Positions 24,716 through 35,500 of a stretch of 64,000 nucleotides of DNA are shown here, one piece after another (the first letter of the stretch is position 1; every line of letters starts with the position of its first letter). Under the pieces are notes generated by a model. The model searched no databases. It worked only from the letters and a program-made list of their open reading frames with translations, and was not told the DNA's origin. Source of the DNA: Odobenus rosmarus divergens (lineage: Eukaryota; Chordata; Mammalia; Carnivora; Odobenidae); the NCBI RefSeq assembly GCF_000321225.1, contig NW_004450464.1:3007895-3071894 (forward strand), given 5' to 3'. Both the position numbers and the translations under genes were made by a program.

Positions 24716-25039
24716 AAGTCACCAAGCAAAGTTCCCAAAGCAAAATGAACATGCAAAATATGTTCATTCCTACCCTTGCCTCTGTTAAATATTGCCTGAT
24801 GAGAGTTTGAGGCATTATGCAAAATGAATACTCTTGTCCTCAAATATCTTACAGGAGAGAATATAGACACAAATAGCCATGAACACAATACAGTGTAAAA
24901 CTCATTATTAAGTAAGCACAGATGAGTGTCTGCATGCTGTCATGATGACATATCTGTAGAAAAATCATATAGGAATCACTGTAAGCTGGAAACATCCACA
25001 CAAAAATACAAAAAAAAACCCCAAAAAACCACAAAACCT

Positions 25040-25066
25040 CAAACAAACAAACAAACAAAAACAAGG
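25040..25066 (+). repeat. (CAAA)n tract
   Basis: Short imperfect CAAA repeat after an A/C-rich run. Confidence 0.8.
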
Positions 25067-25506
25067 AAAAGACTGGGTAGCAGAACTCAGATAGTGTGAA
25101 GTCAGGAAGTCATTTCCTAAAGAAATCCCAAGCTATTTTTTTTAGCTGGTTCCATCGAAATCCATCCAGGGATCAACAGTTTTACTTACTTTCAACATTG
25201 GTAAAAGCTCTTCCAGAACTTTGCTACTATAGAAGCTTGCCATGTGAAAAATTCATCAGCAGTGGGTTTGAAATCTTAAAAGTGTTATGTCTTTTAGAAG
25301 AGTGGCCAGCCCAGCAGTATCCAGAGGAGACTGAAGGTTTCACATCAAAGGAGAAATCTGCACAACTCTGATGCTGTCAGCCCTCCCCACGCATGGTTTT
25401 CCAACTCTGCACCCACTTTTTCATGTTTCATTAGCACCCTTATGTCTTACCCTTCACATCAAATGCTAGAGCAAGGACCCTCGTAATGAAGTCACTGAGC
25501 TCAGTC

Positions 25507-25601
25507 TATTCATCAGATCTGGTCATGGACTCCAGACATTCTGGAATATTCCAGGAGAAGCGTTCTGGAGAGTGAAGCTCTTATGCTGCCAAATTACCAG
25601 G
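25507..25601 (+). repeat. 95-bp direct repeat, left copy
   Basis: It is identical to 26149-26243 (offset 642) and ends exactly at the N run. The right copy continues without a break into GGCATTTGGCC. The natural reading is that 25601 should join directly to 26244. Confidence 0.9.
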
Positions 25602-25651
25602 NNNNNNNNNNNNNNNNNNNNNNNNNNNNNNNNNNNNNNNNNNNNNNNNNN
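25602..25651. other. Assembly gap (50 N)
   Basis: Fifty unknown bases. The round length suggests a placeholder for a gap of unknown size. Repeated sequence on both sides shows that the join is suspect (see the next two entries). Confidence 0.99.
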
Positions 25652-26151
25652 GGAGCACTGGGTGTTATGCACAAACAATGAATCATAGAACACTACATCA
25701 AAAACTAATGATGTAATGTATGGTGATTAACATAACATAATAAAATATAAATAAATAAATAAATAAATAAATAAAATAAAGCTTTACTGGAACATATCCA
25801 CGCTCATTTGTTTATATATAGTATATGACTGCTTTCACACACGCTGCATGGCAGTGTTGACTCTGTGATAGAGACCTTATGTACCACAAACCCTAAAATA
25901 TTTACTATCTGGCCTTTTGCAAACAATTTGCCGACATCTGTCTAAGACAACTACCAACAAAATTATAATCTGGATATTCTTCTAAATTCTTACTGACCAC
26001 CCATCGATTTAAATTATAGAATAGTTTTTGGAAATTGATCTATTTTAACTGTTTTTCTATATAATACCTCATATATGCACACATGTGCATCCATGTTTTT
26101 GTATGCATGCATGTACACACACACACACACACACACATCCATTATATATAT
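25652..26151 (+). repeat. Exact 500-bp copy of 29502-30001, probable misassembly
   Basis: Every base I compared from 25652 to 26151 equals the base 3850 positions later. The copied block starts inside an L1 3' end, crosses the L1/hAT junction, continues through the hAT remnant and unrelated sequence, and ends in a CA/TA microsatellite. It includes unique junctions and all simple-repeat lengths, so it is not just a shared repeat family. Features inside it (L1 tail, hAT half, CA tract at 26115-26136) should not be counted as independent copies. Confidence 0.9.
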
Positions 26152-26243
26152 TCATCAGATCTGGTCATGGACTCCAGACATTCTGGAATATTCCAGGAGA
26201 AGCGTTCTGGAGAGTGAAGCTCTTATGCTGCCAAATTACCAGG
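26149..26243 (+). repeat. 95-bp direct repeat, right copy
   Basis: Second copy of 25507-25601. It abuts the 500-bp copied block, with only the bases TAT shared at the junction. Beyond it the sequence is single-copy intron. Confidence 0.9.
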
Positions 26244-27817
26244 GGCATTTGGCCAGAAGTGGGGCATAGGTAATTGGAAACATCCTGAATACATTTTCTA
26301 AGGGACGGTTATAGTTTGTCAACACCAGTAAAACGTTTCTGAAAAAAAGCCAGAAAACCGCAGGAGGAACTGGATTTGGGAAATTAAAAAAAAAAAAGTT
26401 GTAAAAATAAGAAGAGAAGAACGCTTTCATGATAGAGCAACATGGACTATGCTATTGTGCATGAAACAGTGTAAAGGGAAATAGGTGTTTATTTTGCAGT
26501 TTTATATTTCCTTATCCACTAAGAACAGCAGGTAGATGGGAAACCGATAAAATGAATGGAGGAATTGGTATCTTAACTTTCTCTGGCCCCCTCCGAATCC
26601 TTAAATTGTAAATCCACCTGCAGCATGTGGAGTGGATTGATAGGAAAGCAGTGAAAAGAGCTTGGCTGGATGGTTTTCCAGCAGTCTCATTGGAATAGGA
26701 GGATCATGACCATCAATAGATCAATCAGGACATACGGAGTGGGGCCAAAGCCAACCATTAGTGCAAGGAGACTTTTGAATAAATTCCCTCTAGCAGGCAG
26801 TGCATAGCTCTCCGACACTTGAAAAGAGACATGTGGATTTTAAAGGAAAAGCACTTTGAGCTCACCTGTTGTGATTTTTAGCTGCATTCATAGGTAGAGA
26901 GAATTACTATGTACTAATGTCACCAAACTCCAAAGGGAAATATGAGCTTTAATAAGGCAGCAAGAATCACCTGCTACTTTTCCTACTTTGTACTTTGTAT
27001 CTCAGAAACATCTTCTTTCATCACGAGGTTGATAGAGTATCCAAAGAAGACTGTATATAGTCTTCCAAGGAACAAAATGTAAGATAATAATATTATTCCC
27101 TGCCCCACATTTAATTTCCATGGCACTTTGAAAGCAGTGTGTTTTCAAGGCTAACTCCCCTTTCAGGCGACTTGATGATAAAATGTTCTAAATTTTCATA
27201 TCCTCAATTTGGAAAAAATTAATCTCTTTTAGATTGTAATTGCTTTGGATTTAATCTTAAAGTTTATGACTGTAATTTTCAGATGATGTGAATCACTCTG
27301 TGGAGGTTTTGTTAGTCATTTGTTTGCAATTCGATTTTTTTCCATTTTCCATAATTAATTCATTCACATTTGGTACTCTTTGCATTTTTATGTTCTTTAT
27401 GTTTTATTTTGGGGAATTAATTTGGAGAAAAATTAACTCCAGCTAGACTTTAGTGGTGGTTCATATTTTTTAGTCAGACCAGCCCAGAGGTTCACTTAAA
27501 ATATGACTATTTCATACTTTTGTGCTAACCATCAACATATCCTGACTTTGCACCTGTCTCTGTATTTAACAAGAGTTCCTGATAACTCAGATGAGTGGTA
27601 GGAACCTTTCTTTGGGTAGAGTGATAAGGAATGGCATGAAAACATCTTAATGTTAGGTCAACTTTGTTTTTAAACAAGATACAGATCAGCAATTTTAATC
27701 TACTTAATGCCTAAAAATCACTGAGTATTTTTGTTTTTCAACAAATGCCCTCTTTTCCTAATTTTGGTTTTTAGTGGGGATTCAGTGGGAGGGTACTTTT
27801 ATTTTACTGTTGTTTTT
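26244..27817. other. Intronic stretch, nothing recognised
   Basis: AT-rich single-copy-looking sequence with an A run at 26387-26397. Confidence 0.5.
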
Positions 27818-27965
27818 TGTCCCCCATCTTTACTGAGGTATAATTAACAAATAAGACTTGTATGTATTGAAGGTGTATTATATGATGATTTGATATATGT
27901 ATATACTGTGAATGATTACCACACTTAAGCTAATTAACACATCCATCACCTCACAGAGTGTGTTG
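27818..27965 (-). mobile_element. Old L1 (L1M-type) 3' end fragment
   Basis: TTTACTGAGGTATAATTAAC, then ATGATTTGATATATGTATATAC and ATTAACACATCCATCACCTC match the reverse complement of old L1M 3' ends. Confidence 0.75.
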
Positions 27966-28139
27966 GGGGGCCACATAAACAGAGATATATGGCAAAACTG
28001 TAAGATACCTACTACAGCCAGGTGGTAAATTTTAAATGTCAAATTCTTTCATTTATTGAACAGTTTTAAAGTTCTCTCTGGGATACAAAGACTCTTTCAA
28101 GGGAGTCCAAAGATACAGGAGCCCATAGATTGCTGAGTT

Positions 28140-28345
28140 TTATGTCTGTGGGTGGGAAAAAGGTACTGGTTAGATGCTACTTCCTCTCTGAAGACCTCCC
28201 AAGACAGAGTTTTATCATTACCCTGTACCTTCTCTTTTGGAGGCTTTCTGGCTTCTTTATTTTCTTTATGTGCCCACCTTCCAATCTACACCTATGTCTG
28301 CCCTTTCTCTTGAGCACAGATTGGCTGTAGTTTAGAACTGTCCTC
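28140..28345 (+). repeat. L2-like fragment
   Basis: GATGCTACTTCCTCTCTGAAG and GACCTCCCAAGACAGAG correspond to the L2 segment TCACCTCCTCAGAGAGGCCTTCCCTGACC in diverged form. The frame at 28130-28330 comes from it. Confidence 0.5.
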
Positions 28346-28370
28346 TGTTCTTGCCTCTCTTCTCTATTCC

Positions 28371-28565
28371 CTTTTTTTTTTTTGAGATTTTATTTATTTA
28401 TTTGAGAAAGAGAGAGAGCACTAGCGGAGGGAGGGGCAGAGGGAAAGGGAGAAGCAGACTCCCTGCCGAGCAGGGAGCCGGATGCGGGGCTCGATCCCAG
28501 CACCCCAAGATCACGACCTGAGCCGAAGGCAGATGCTTAACCGACTGAGCCACCCAGGCACCCCA
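28371..28565 (-). mobile_element. Can-SINE
   Basis: Minus-strand element with intact head CCGACTGAGCCACCCAGGCA. CTTCTCTATT flanks it at 28359-28368 and 28570-28579. Confidence 0.94.
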
Positions 28566-28849
28566 CCCACTTCTCTATTTCTAATCTATTGATGACACCA
28601 CTGCCGGCCCCCTCAGGGCAAACCCCACCACCATCTTTGAAATCTCTCTCACCTTAGCTTGATTTCTTGAGAAGAGACCCATTGGCATCCTGACTGGGTC
28701 ACAATCTAATATTTAAAATATATATCATTGGAAAGTTCCCAGCAATTATCTTCTTAAGCATGGAGTTTTCTCACAGTGAGCTGAAAAATAACGCTGACAG
28801 GTGGGAGCTCACACTCACCTTGGGACTCTGGTGGGCTTTTAGTCTCAAA

Positions 28850-28965
28850 GCTTCTTTGAGACTCAGTTTCCTCATCTGCAAATGGAGAATGTAATAGGGC
28901 CTTTCTCACAGAATCTCAGAGAATCTCCCTGGGATGCTTAAACAAGATAAAAGAGATAACAGGAC
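28850..28965 (+). repeat. MIR fragment
   Basis: TTTGAGACTCAGTTTCCTCATCTGCAAATGG is the diagnostic central MIR block; both ends are degraded. Confidence 0.8.
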
Positions 28966-29005
28966 TTGGTTTTCCAAGTAGTAATATAAATTATATGTAT
29001 TATTA

Positions 29006-29212
29006 TCGTTATTTTAAAGATTTATTTATTTGTTTAAAAGAGAGAGAGAGAGAGCATGAGCAGGGGGGGAGGCAGAGGGAGAGGGAGAAAGAGAATCTCA
29101 AGCAGACTCCCAGCTGAGCACTGAGCGAGCCTGTTGCAGGGCTTGATCCCAGGACTCTGAGATCATGACCTAGCCAAAATCAAGAGTTGACTGAACCACC
29201 CAGGCATGCCCC
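29006..29212 (-). mobile_element. Can-SINE, diverged
   Basis: Minus-strand element, head partly deleted (GAGTTGACTGAACCACCCAGG). A 19-bp flanking duplication with one mismatch (TAAATTATATKTATTATTA) is at 28987-29005 and 29213-29231. Confidence 0.94.
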
Positions 29213-29369
29213 TAAATTATATTTATTATTAAGGATTGTTTGGATTGGTGATGAAGTATGAGACATCATTGTAAAACAGATTTTTTATACTGACCCAGGG
29301 GTTGGCAAACTACGCCCATTGGGCCAAACCTAAACCTGCTCCCTCGTTAAGTAAATAAAGCTTTGCTGG

Positions 29370-29623
29370 GGGGAAATCAGAGCAGGAGACGAGCCATGAG
29401 AGACGATGGACTCTGAGAAACAAACTGAGGGTTCTAGAGGGGAGGGGGGTGGGGGCATGGGTTAGCCTGGTGATGGGTATTAAAGAGGGCACGTTCTGCA
29501 TGGAGCACTGGGTGTTATGCACAAACAATGAATCATAGAACACTACATCAAAAACTAATGATGTAATGTATGGTGATTAACATAACATAATAAAATATAA
29601 ATAAATAAATAAATAAATAAATA
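29370..29623 (+). mobile_element. L1 3' end, inserted in the hAT element
   Basis: Plus-strand, 5'-truncated L1: GAGACGAGCCATGAGAGACG, a G-rich tract at 29439-29461, GGAGCACTGGGTGTTATGC, CTAATGATG and an A-rich tail. The target duplication AAATAAAGCTTTRCTGG is at 29353-29369 and 29624-29640 with one mismatch. Confidence 0.93.
29439..29461 (+). other. G-quadruplex motif of the L1 3' UTR
   Basis: Runs of 4, 6, 5 and 3 G separated by A, T and CAT. G-rich polypurine tracts that can form quadruplexes are known in mammalian L1 3' UTRs. Complementary C-rich copies lie at about 701-722 and 5569-5585. Confidence 0.75.
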
Positions 29624-29964
29624 AAATAAAGCTTTACTGGAACATATCCACGCTCATTTGTTTATATATAGTATATGACTGCTTTCACACACGCTGCATG
29701 GCAGTGTTGACTCTGTGATAGAGACCTTATGTACCACAAACCCTAAAATATTTACTATCTGGCCTTTTGCAAACAATTTGCCGACATCTGTCTAAGACAA
29801 CTACCAACAAAATTATAATCTGGATATTCTTCTAAATTCTTACTGACCACCCATCGATTTAAATTATAGAATAGTTTTTGGAAATTGATCTATTTTAACT
29901 GTTTTTCTATATAATACCTCATATATGCACACATGTGCATCCATGTTTTTGTATGCATGCATGT

Positions 29965-30010
29965 ACACACACACACACACACACACATCCATTATATATA
30001 TATATATACA
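29965..30010 (+). repeat. (CA)n then (TA)n microsatellite
   Basis: About eleven CA units, a short spacer and about eight TA units. The duplicate at 26115-26151 stops inside the TA run. Confidence 0.95.
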
Positions 30011-31523
30011 TGGTTTCTAGACAGACACCAAAGCATCCCCCCCTCAAAAGGAGGGCAATTTCCACACATTGTCCATGTGAAAAGGCTTATACGACATTTT
30101 GGTAGTCCAGGGATAATATATAAACACTAAACAAAACTTTAATCTTCAACATCAAAATTACTGTCTACATCTGAGTGTCTTAGTTGTTGGAGGGATAAAA
30201 CGTAGAATGGAAACAGTTCAATTGCACTTAAGTAGATTTACTTTCTGGTATGATTGTGAAAGTTAAAAGAATACATGCACATGCACCAAAGTGTATCCTA
30301 ATGTCATGATCAGTGTTTTAGTTTAACTGCCTTCTAGTCTGATGGACCTTGTGAGGCAATGACACTTGCTTCTTAGTGGGACAGTCTAACACAGGGCGAT
30401 CGATGAGGACCTTTCAAACCCAATTCAGGTTGTAATTAAAAAAAAGAATCTGAACGTTGTATCTCTATGTCAGCCTGTATTCCTTGGGAGATACAAAAAA
30501 AACATGTGAAAATTCAGTCTTTGACAGAATACATTTCTGTAGAGGTTTGTTTTTGGTTTTTGGGTTGTTTTTTTTTTAACTGAAATGTATTTTGTCATCA
30601 GCTAAAACTGAAGAAATGTATTTAATTGAATTTTATAAAATGAAACAGCATAACCATCCTCTGCAAGACATATTTGACATCTTAATTTTCTTGCCTATTC
30701 CAACATAAAAAGTATCAGCTCTTCATTCATCATAGAGCTTTTACTAAACTTTGGTATGTAAGCTTATGATGAATGATTAAGACACACCAGGCCAACTGGG
30801 AAGACTCTAGCTTTCATTTGCAAGAACCATAAAAAGCTTTGACTTGCAGCTGTTAAAAGCAGTTAAAATATTATCAGAATACCACCAACTTGCAAAGCAC
30901 AGCTGATATATTACTGGCGACTGTGTAAAATTATGGCATTGTCCAATCCAGGAACCAGATGGTCCATCTCCCTTGATTTGAGGAGCACTGGTTGACTACA
31001 AATTTTACTTGCTGCCCTAGGCTTTACTTTTTTTTTTTTTTTAACAATTGGAATCTCAGTTTTAGATTCTTTAAAGTCTTTGTCAGGTGACAAATAGAAA
31101 TGTTAACAAGTCACTTTCTCAAAAAATTCATTAATACTCTTTAATCAAAGGACCAGTTGCAAGTGAATAACATTTTAATAAGTACTAGTCTTGCTTGGAA
31201 GTAAGGATTCTCACAAGCCAATTTGCTGGAATGGTCTTTTTAAAAAACTTGAGAAATTTAAAAACACTTGAAAATTTTGAAAAAAATCTTTCTTTTTAAA
31301 GTCAACTAAAGACTCTTCATGTTTTAATCCTTTCTTAATGGTAGGTGCTTTCACGTAAATGAGTAGCACGAAGTAACATATGCCAAGAAGAAAACATGCC
31401 ATTAATTTGGAGAATCTTAATAGTGGGTGACTTTTGTGGATGAGACAAAGGATGCAGATATGGCAAGGACATCATATCGAGGGCAGGAACCCACCTATCT
31501 GCCATGGCTTAGGAACTAATGAG
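30011..31523. other. Intronic stretch, nothing recognised
   Basis: AT-rich; a T run lies at 31028-31043. No family or gene recognised. Confidence 0.5.
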
Positions 31524-31727
31524 TTGGACCTCAGAATTTTTGTTTGATCCCCTACTGTTGGTGCTATAATGGGGTTTTTCTATATTGAAAAACGTAGGTC
31601 AGTAAGGCCAACGTTTGGTTGATTCTTGTAATTGTCCTAATTCTCTCACAATAGTTTGGGCCAATATTAGTTCCAAGTTTAAGGCTTTCTTGTAGAAGTG
31701 TTACCTAATGACTGTGCTTTTGTCTCC

Positions 31728-32522
31728 CATTTTTTTAAAGTTTTTATTTTAACCACCTGTGCTCATCACAAGTGCACTACTTAGTCCCCATGACCTACTT
31801 AGCCCTTCCTCCAGCCCCCTCCCCTCTAGTAACCATCAGTTTGTTCTCTATTGTTGAGTCAGTTTCTTGGTTTCTCTCTCTCTTTTCCCTTTGCTAATTT
31901 GTTTTGTTTCTTAAATTCCACATACAAGTGAAATCAGAGCGTATTTGTCTTTCTCTGACTTAGTTTTGCTTAGCATTATACTCTCTAGCCCCATCCATGT
32001 TGTTGCAAATAGCAAGATTTCATTCTTTTTGATGGCTGAATAGCAATCCATTATATATATATATATACATACACACACACACACATACCATTCTTCTCTA
32101 TTCGTTCATCAGTGGATGCACACTTGGGCTGCTTCCATACCTTGGCTATTGTAAATAATGCTGCTATAAACATAGGGGTGCAGGTAACCCTTTGAATCAG
32201 TATTTTTGTATTCTTTCGGTAAATACCCAGTCGTGCAGTAGCTGGATCTTAGGGTAGTTCTATTTTTAACTTTTTGAGGAACTTCCATACCGTTTTCCAC
32301 AGTTACTGCACCAGTTTGCATTCCCACCAACAGTGTAAGAGGGTTCCTTTTTCTCCACATCCTGGCCAACACCTGTTGTTCCTTGTGTTGTTGATTTTAG
32401 CCATTCTGACAGGTGTGAGGTGACATCACATTGTAGTTTTGATTTGTATTTCCCTGATGATAAGTGATGATGATCATCTTTTCATGTGTCTGTTGGCCAT
32501 CTGTGTGTCTTCTTTGGAGAAA
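31728..32522 (-). mobile_element. L1 (old-type) 3' end with ORF2 C-terminal remnant
   Basis: Antisense L1. The left part is the 3' UTR (AACCATCAGTTTGTTCTCTA, TTTGCTTAGCATTATACTCTC), with a TA/CA microsatellite at about 32053-32090. The right part is the end of ORF2. The minus frame at 32109-32372 carries [16 protein letters not shown] and TGYLPKEYKNTDSKGYLHP, the L1 ORF2 C-terminal region, with damage relative to intact L1. Reverse transcriptase and endonuclease parts are missing. Full pre-truncation length unknown. Confidence 0.92.
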
Positions 32523-32533
32523 TTGGACCTCAG

Positions 32534-35500
32534 GGTTTTATCCGTGTGGTGTAGAGATCCCATGAAGCAATCTCTCTATTATCTTTCACAGTTAACGTAC
32601 CAGAATTTTAAAATTTAATTGTGTTGTAGATGGATATAATATGAATATGTGTTTACATATATTTTAGATTTTGTATTTGAGAAATACTTTCATTAGGACT
32701 TGAAATTTCAGGAAGTTGCAGGAACTCTTTTAGCCAAACACAACTCACTCTGAAAACAGTCACCCATAAGGCATCTTGTTGAACGGGTTTTAAGAATTTG
32801 TTGAGTCTATTCTGTGAGTCCTAAACTGGAATGGTACCGCATTTTCTTTCTAAGAGAGATAAAGAAGTCTAAGAATTCACTCCAGGGAGAGATTTTATTT
32901 TTAAAGTGAAAATATATCTTCTAAATAGAATTATCTTGATGCTGGTACATTGGTATACTTAGTAAAGCTACTCAATATACTAAGTCCATTTACTTAAATG
33001 AGGGCAGCCCTTGGATTTTCTAGCAGTACACTATTTTTGGACCTATTAATGTTTCAGAACTTCCTTGTCTTAAGTTGGCAGGTGCCTGCGTATGCCAGTG
33101 GACTACATTGCAGGCTGATTAACTCTTGCCTTTATAGTTGTCACTTTCACTTTGAACTGCCTACTACACCTGCCTTAGTTCGGCAGGAGGGAGCCCCATG
33201 GGCCTCCAGGGCTCCTAATACAGCACAGCCAACCTTGCAAAATGTTAATAGATAGTGACAAATACTAAAATAATACACGGCAGTGTGGTTATATGGGGTG
33301 ATTGGTAGCCCAGCAGTATTCGATATGCTACGCATTTAGTTCTCTAGCAGAGTTGGGCTCATTGCCCGGTTACATGTTAAAAAAGAATAAAGTCACGTAG
33401 GAGGGTGTGTTTTCAGGCAGCGGTGAATGGTAGGCTAACTCCAAAAGTTTGGAAGAAGACAGCAAGTACAGCTTATTTTATCACCTGTCAGCTTTTTGGT
33501 GTACACTCCCTCTTTCATTTTTCCATTTCTTAATCTGGGCTAGATGCCCCTAGAATGACTAGGTTTTGTTTAAGTCATCTTTACCACTAATATTCCTTTT
33601 AAAATTAGTCTCGATTACTTCTTCCTGTCCTGTTTATTTGTTTTTAATTTCTATTTTAGGAAAAGGTTGTGAAAAATGTTGAAATGGACCAAAATGATTG
33701 CTGGGTGTTTTTAGTGGAAGACTAGGCTGTGTTAGGCATGCCCTTCTGGATTATCTGATTCTGTGGGATCTCTGCTCCTACCGATATCTTTGAGCCATTG
33801 TACAACACTGTATGTTTTAGACAGTTGGAACAGTGCAAACAATTCTTGTCCATAGACACACAAATTAATTTTGTCCCATGGAAATACAATGGATTTTTAA
33901 TTTTCAGCCCTACCCCTACCTCTCTTCCTGGAAAAAAGCCAGTTTTATATTTACTGGCATTTCATTTCAGCATTATTTTTGCTAATATGTGTGCGGTTCT
34001 TTGAATTCACTTTTGAACCACTAATGTCTTACTGGTTCTCTCATTGATTAATTAGCTAAATGAGATCCTTGACCAATGTTTATCTTATATTTGTAGGAAT
34101 TACGATTATACCCTCTTTAAAAGTTATTCTTTAACAATATTATTTTTGTGGCAGAAATGTTGGTTGGGTGTGTGTTTTATTGCCTGTTTATTACACACTG
34201 GTCGTGTCAGTAATTGATAACAATCTGGCTTTCAGAAAGACCATGATCCAGGGAAATGAGTGCTAAGACATCAAAAAGAAATCTGTGGATTGGGGTGGTG
34301 TAGGTAACCAGTTCCTTCCTATCCCTTCCTCGTGTTCTACAAATAGGATGAAATATGGAGGCATTTGTTGGCTATCAAATTTCATTTTAGCAGCTCTGAG
34401 CCAAGTCTATGCTTTGCCATGGAAAAAGGTAAAAGCCAATATGGAGTAGCTTAAAATGGGAGGAGCTGGTGGTTCACATCTCAATTGCTTCTTGAAAGAA
34501 CAGTCCAGTTGGTTTTTTGTTTTTTTTTTAACATCAGGGTTGAAGGAAATGAAAGGAACAAAGCGGTTTGATATTGAGAAATTTATGTATCTAATGTATG
34601 TAAATCATAACTTTGGATCAAAAAGGAAAAGAACTAGAGCATATAATAATCATAGCACACCAACAATCAGGCACTTTCCTCTAGGCTATTCTATTTTATC
34701 TTCTCTACAAGGCCAGAGTTGTGCATATTTCATCACACCTGATTTTACATGTCACAGAGCTACTAAGTTGAAGTACAAGAGTTCATACTCATGCCTCCAT
34801 GATTTCAAAGTCCAAAAGTTTCAATGCTGATTTACTAAAACGTTTCTATTTCCTGGGTATTTTTCCTCGGTTCCTTTTTGTTTCTTAAAAGAGTTAACTT
34901 CTGAGGACTTTCTACTTTGCCTCCTTTTTAAAAGCTTTTCTCACAATCTCTACGGGGATTCATGTATCCCCACAGCCTAGGTGCGCTGAAGGACCAGGCA
35001 GGGGAGGGAGGGCTGCAGATGGGTTCGAGTCTGGAATAAGCTCGTGTCAACCTGAGCCAGACAGCGTGGGGACCCAAGAGAGTTAGGGACAGAGGCCTTC
35101 TATTAGACTTGGGTGTAGAGGGAGAGAGAAGTCACATATGAGAGCACTCCTGTGAGTGCAAACCAATTTCATTGGAATTCTGTGCTTACTACAAAGGAGC
35201 TCTATGAGCGTGACCCTCACTTTCTCTATCCAGTGAAAATTAAAGATAAAAATACCCAACTCTTTCAGGCAAGGAGGACCTAAAATAACTAGCCAGAGCA
35301 CTAGTGTGTGTGCTTGCTCAGTGAAGGCGGTTTCAAGAAGGGGTGGGCATTAGCAGTAAGTTGTATCACTTCGACATATGTGTAAATAGGTGCAAGTAAG
35401 CCTACCTTGGAGTATAGCTCAATGATTGAATCAGAGGAGTTTGCAGGTGGGAAGCAGACTATGTATCATTGCCTTCATTATAGTATTTTATTTCTTCTCC

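Larger units (their letters stand above)
29296..29790 (+). mobile_element. hAT-type MER element, interrupted by L1
   Basis: It starts CAGGGGTTGGCAAACTAC and ends AATTTGCCGACATCTG, which are diverged inverted termini. The internal text (AAATAAAGCTTTGCTGG, GGAACATATCCACGCTC, CCTAAAATATTTACTATCTGG) matches a common non-autonomous hAT family. An L1 at 29370-29623 splits it. A partial copy at 25774-25940 is the suspected assembly duplicate. Confidence 0.85.

Noticed and set aside
26075..26273. Frames with His-Thr repeats
   Set aside because: Translation of the CA run inside the suspected assembly duplicate.
32109..32372. 87-codon minus frame as a gene
   Set aside because: It is the C-terminal remnant of L1 ORF2; upstream enzymatic domains are missing.
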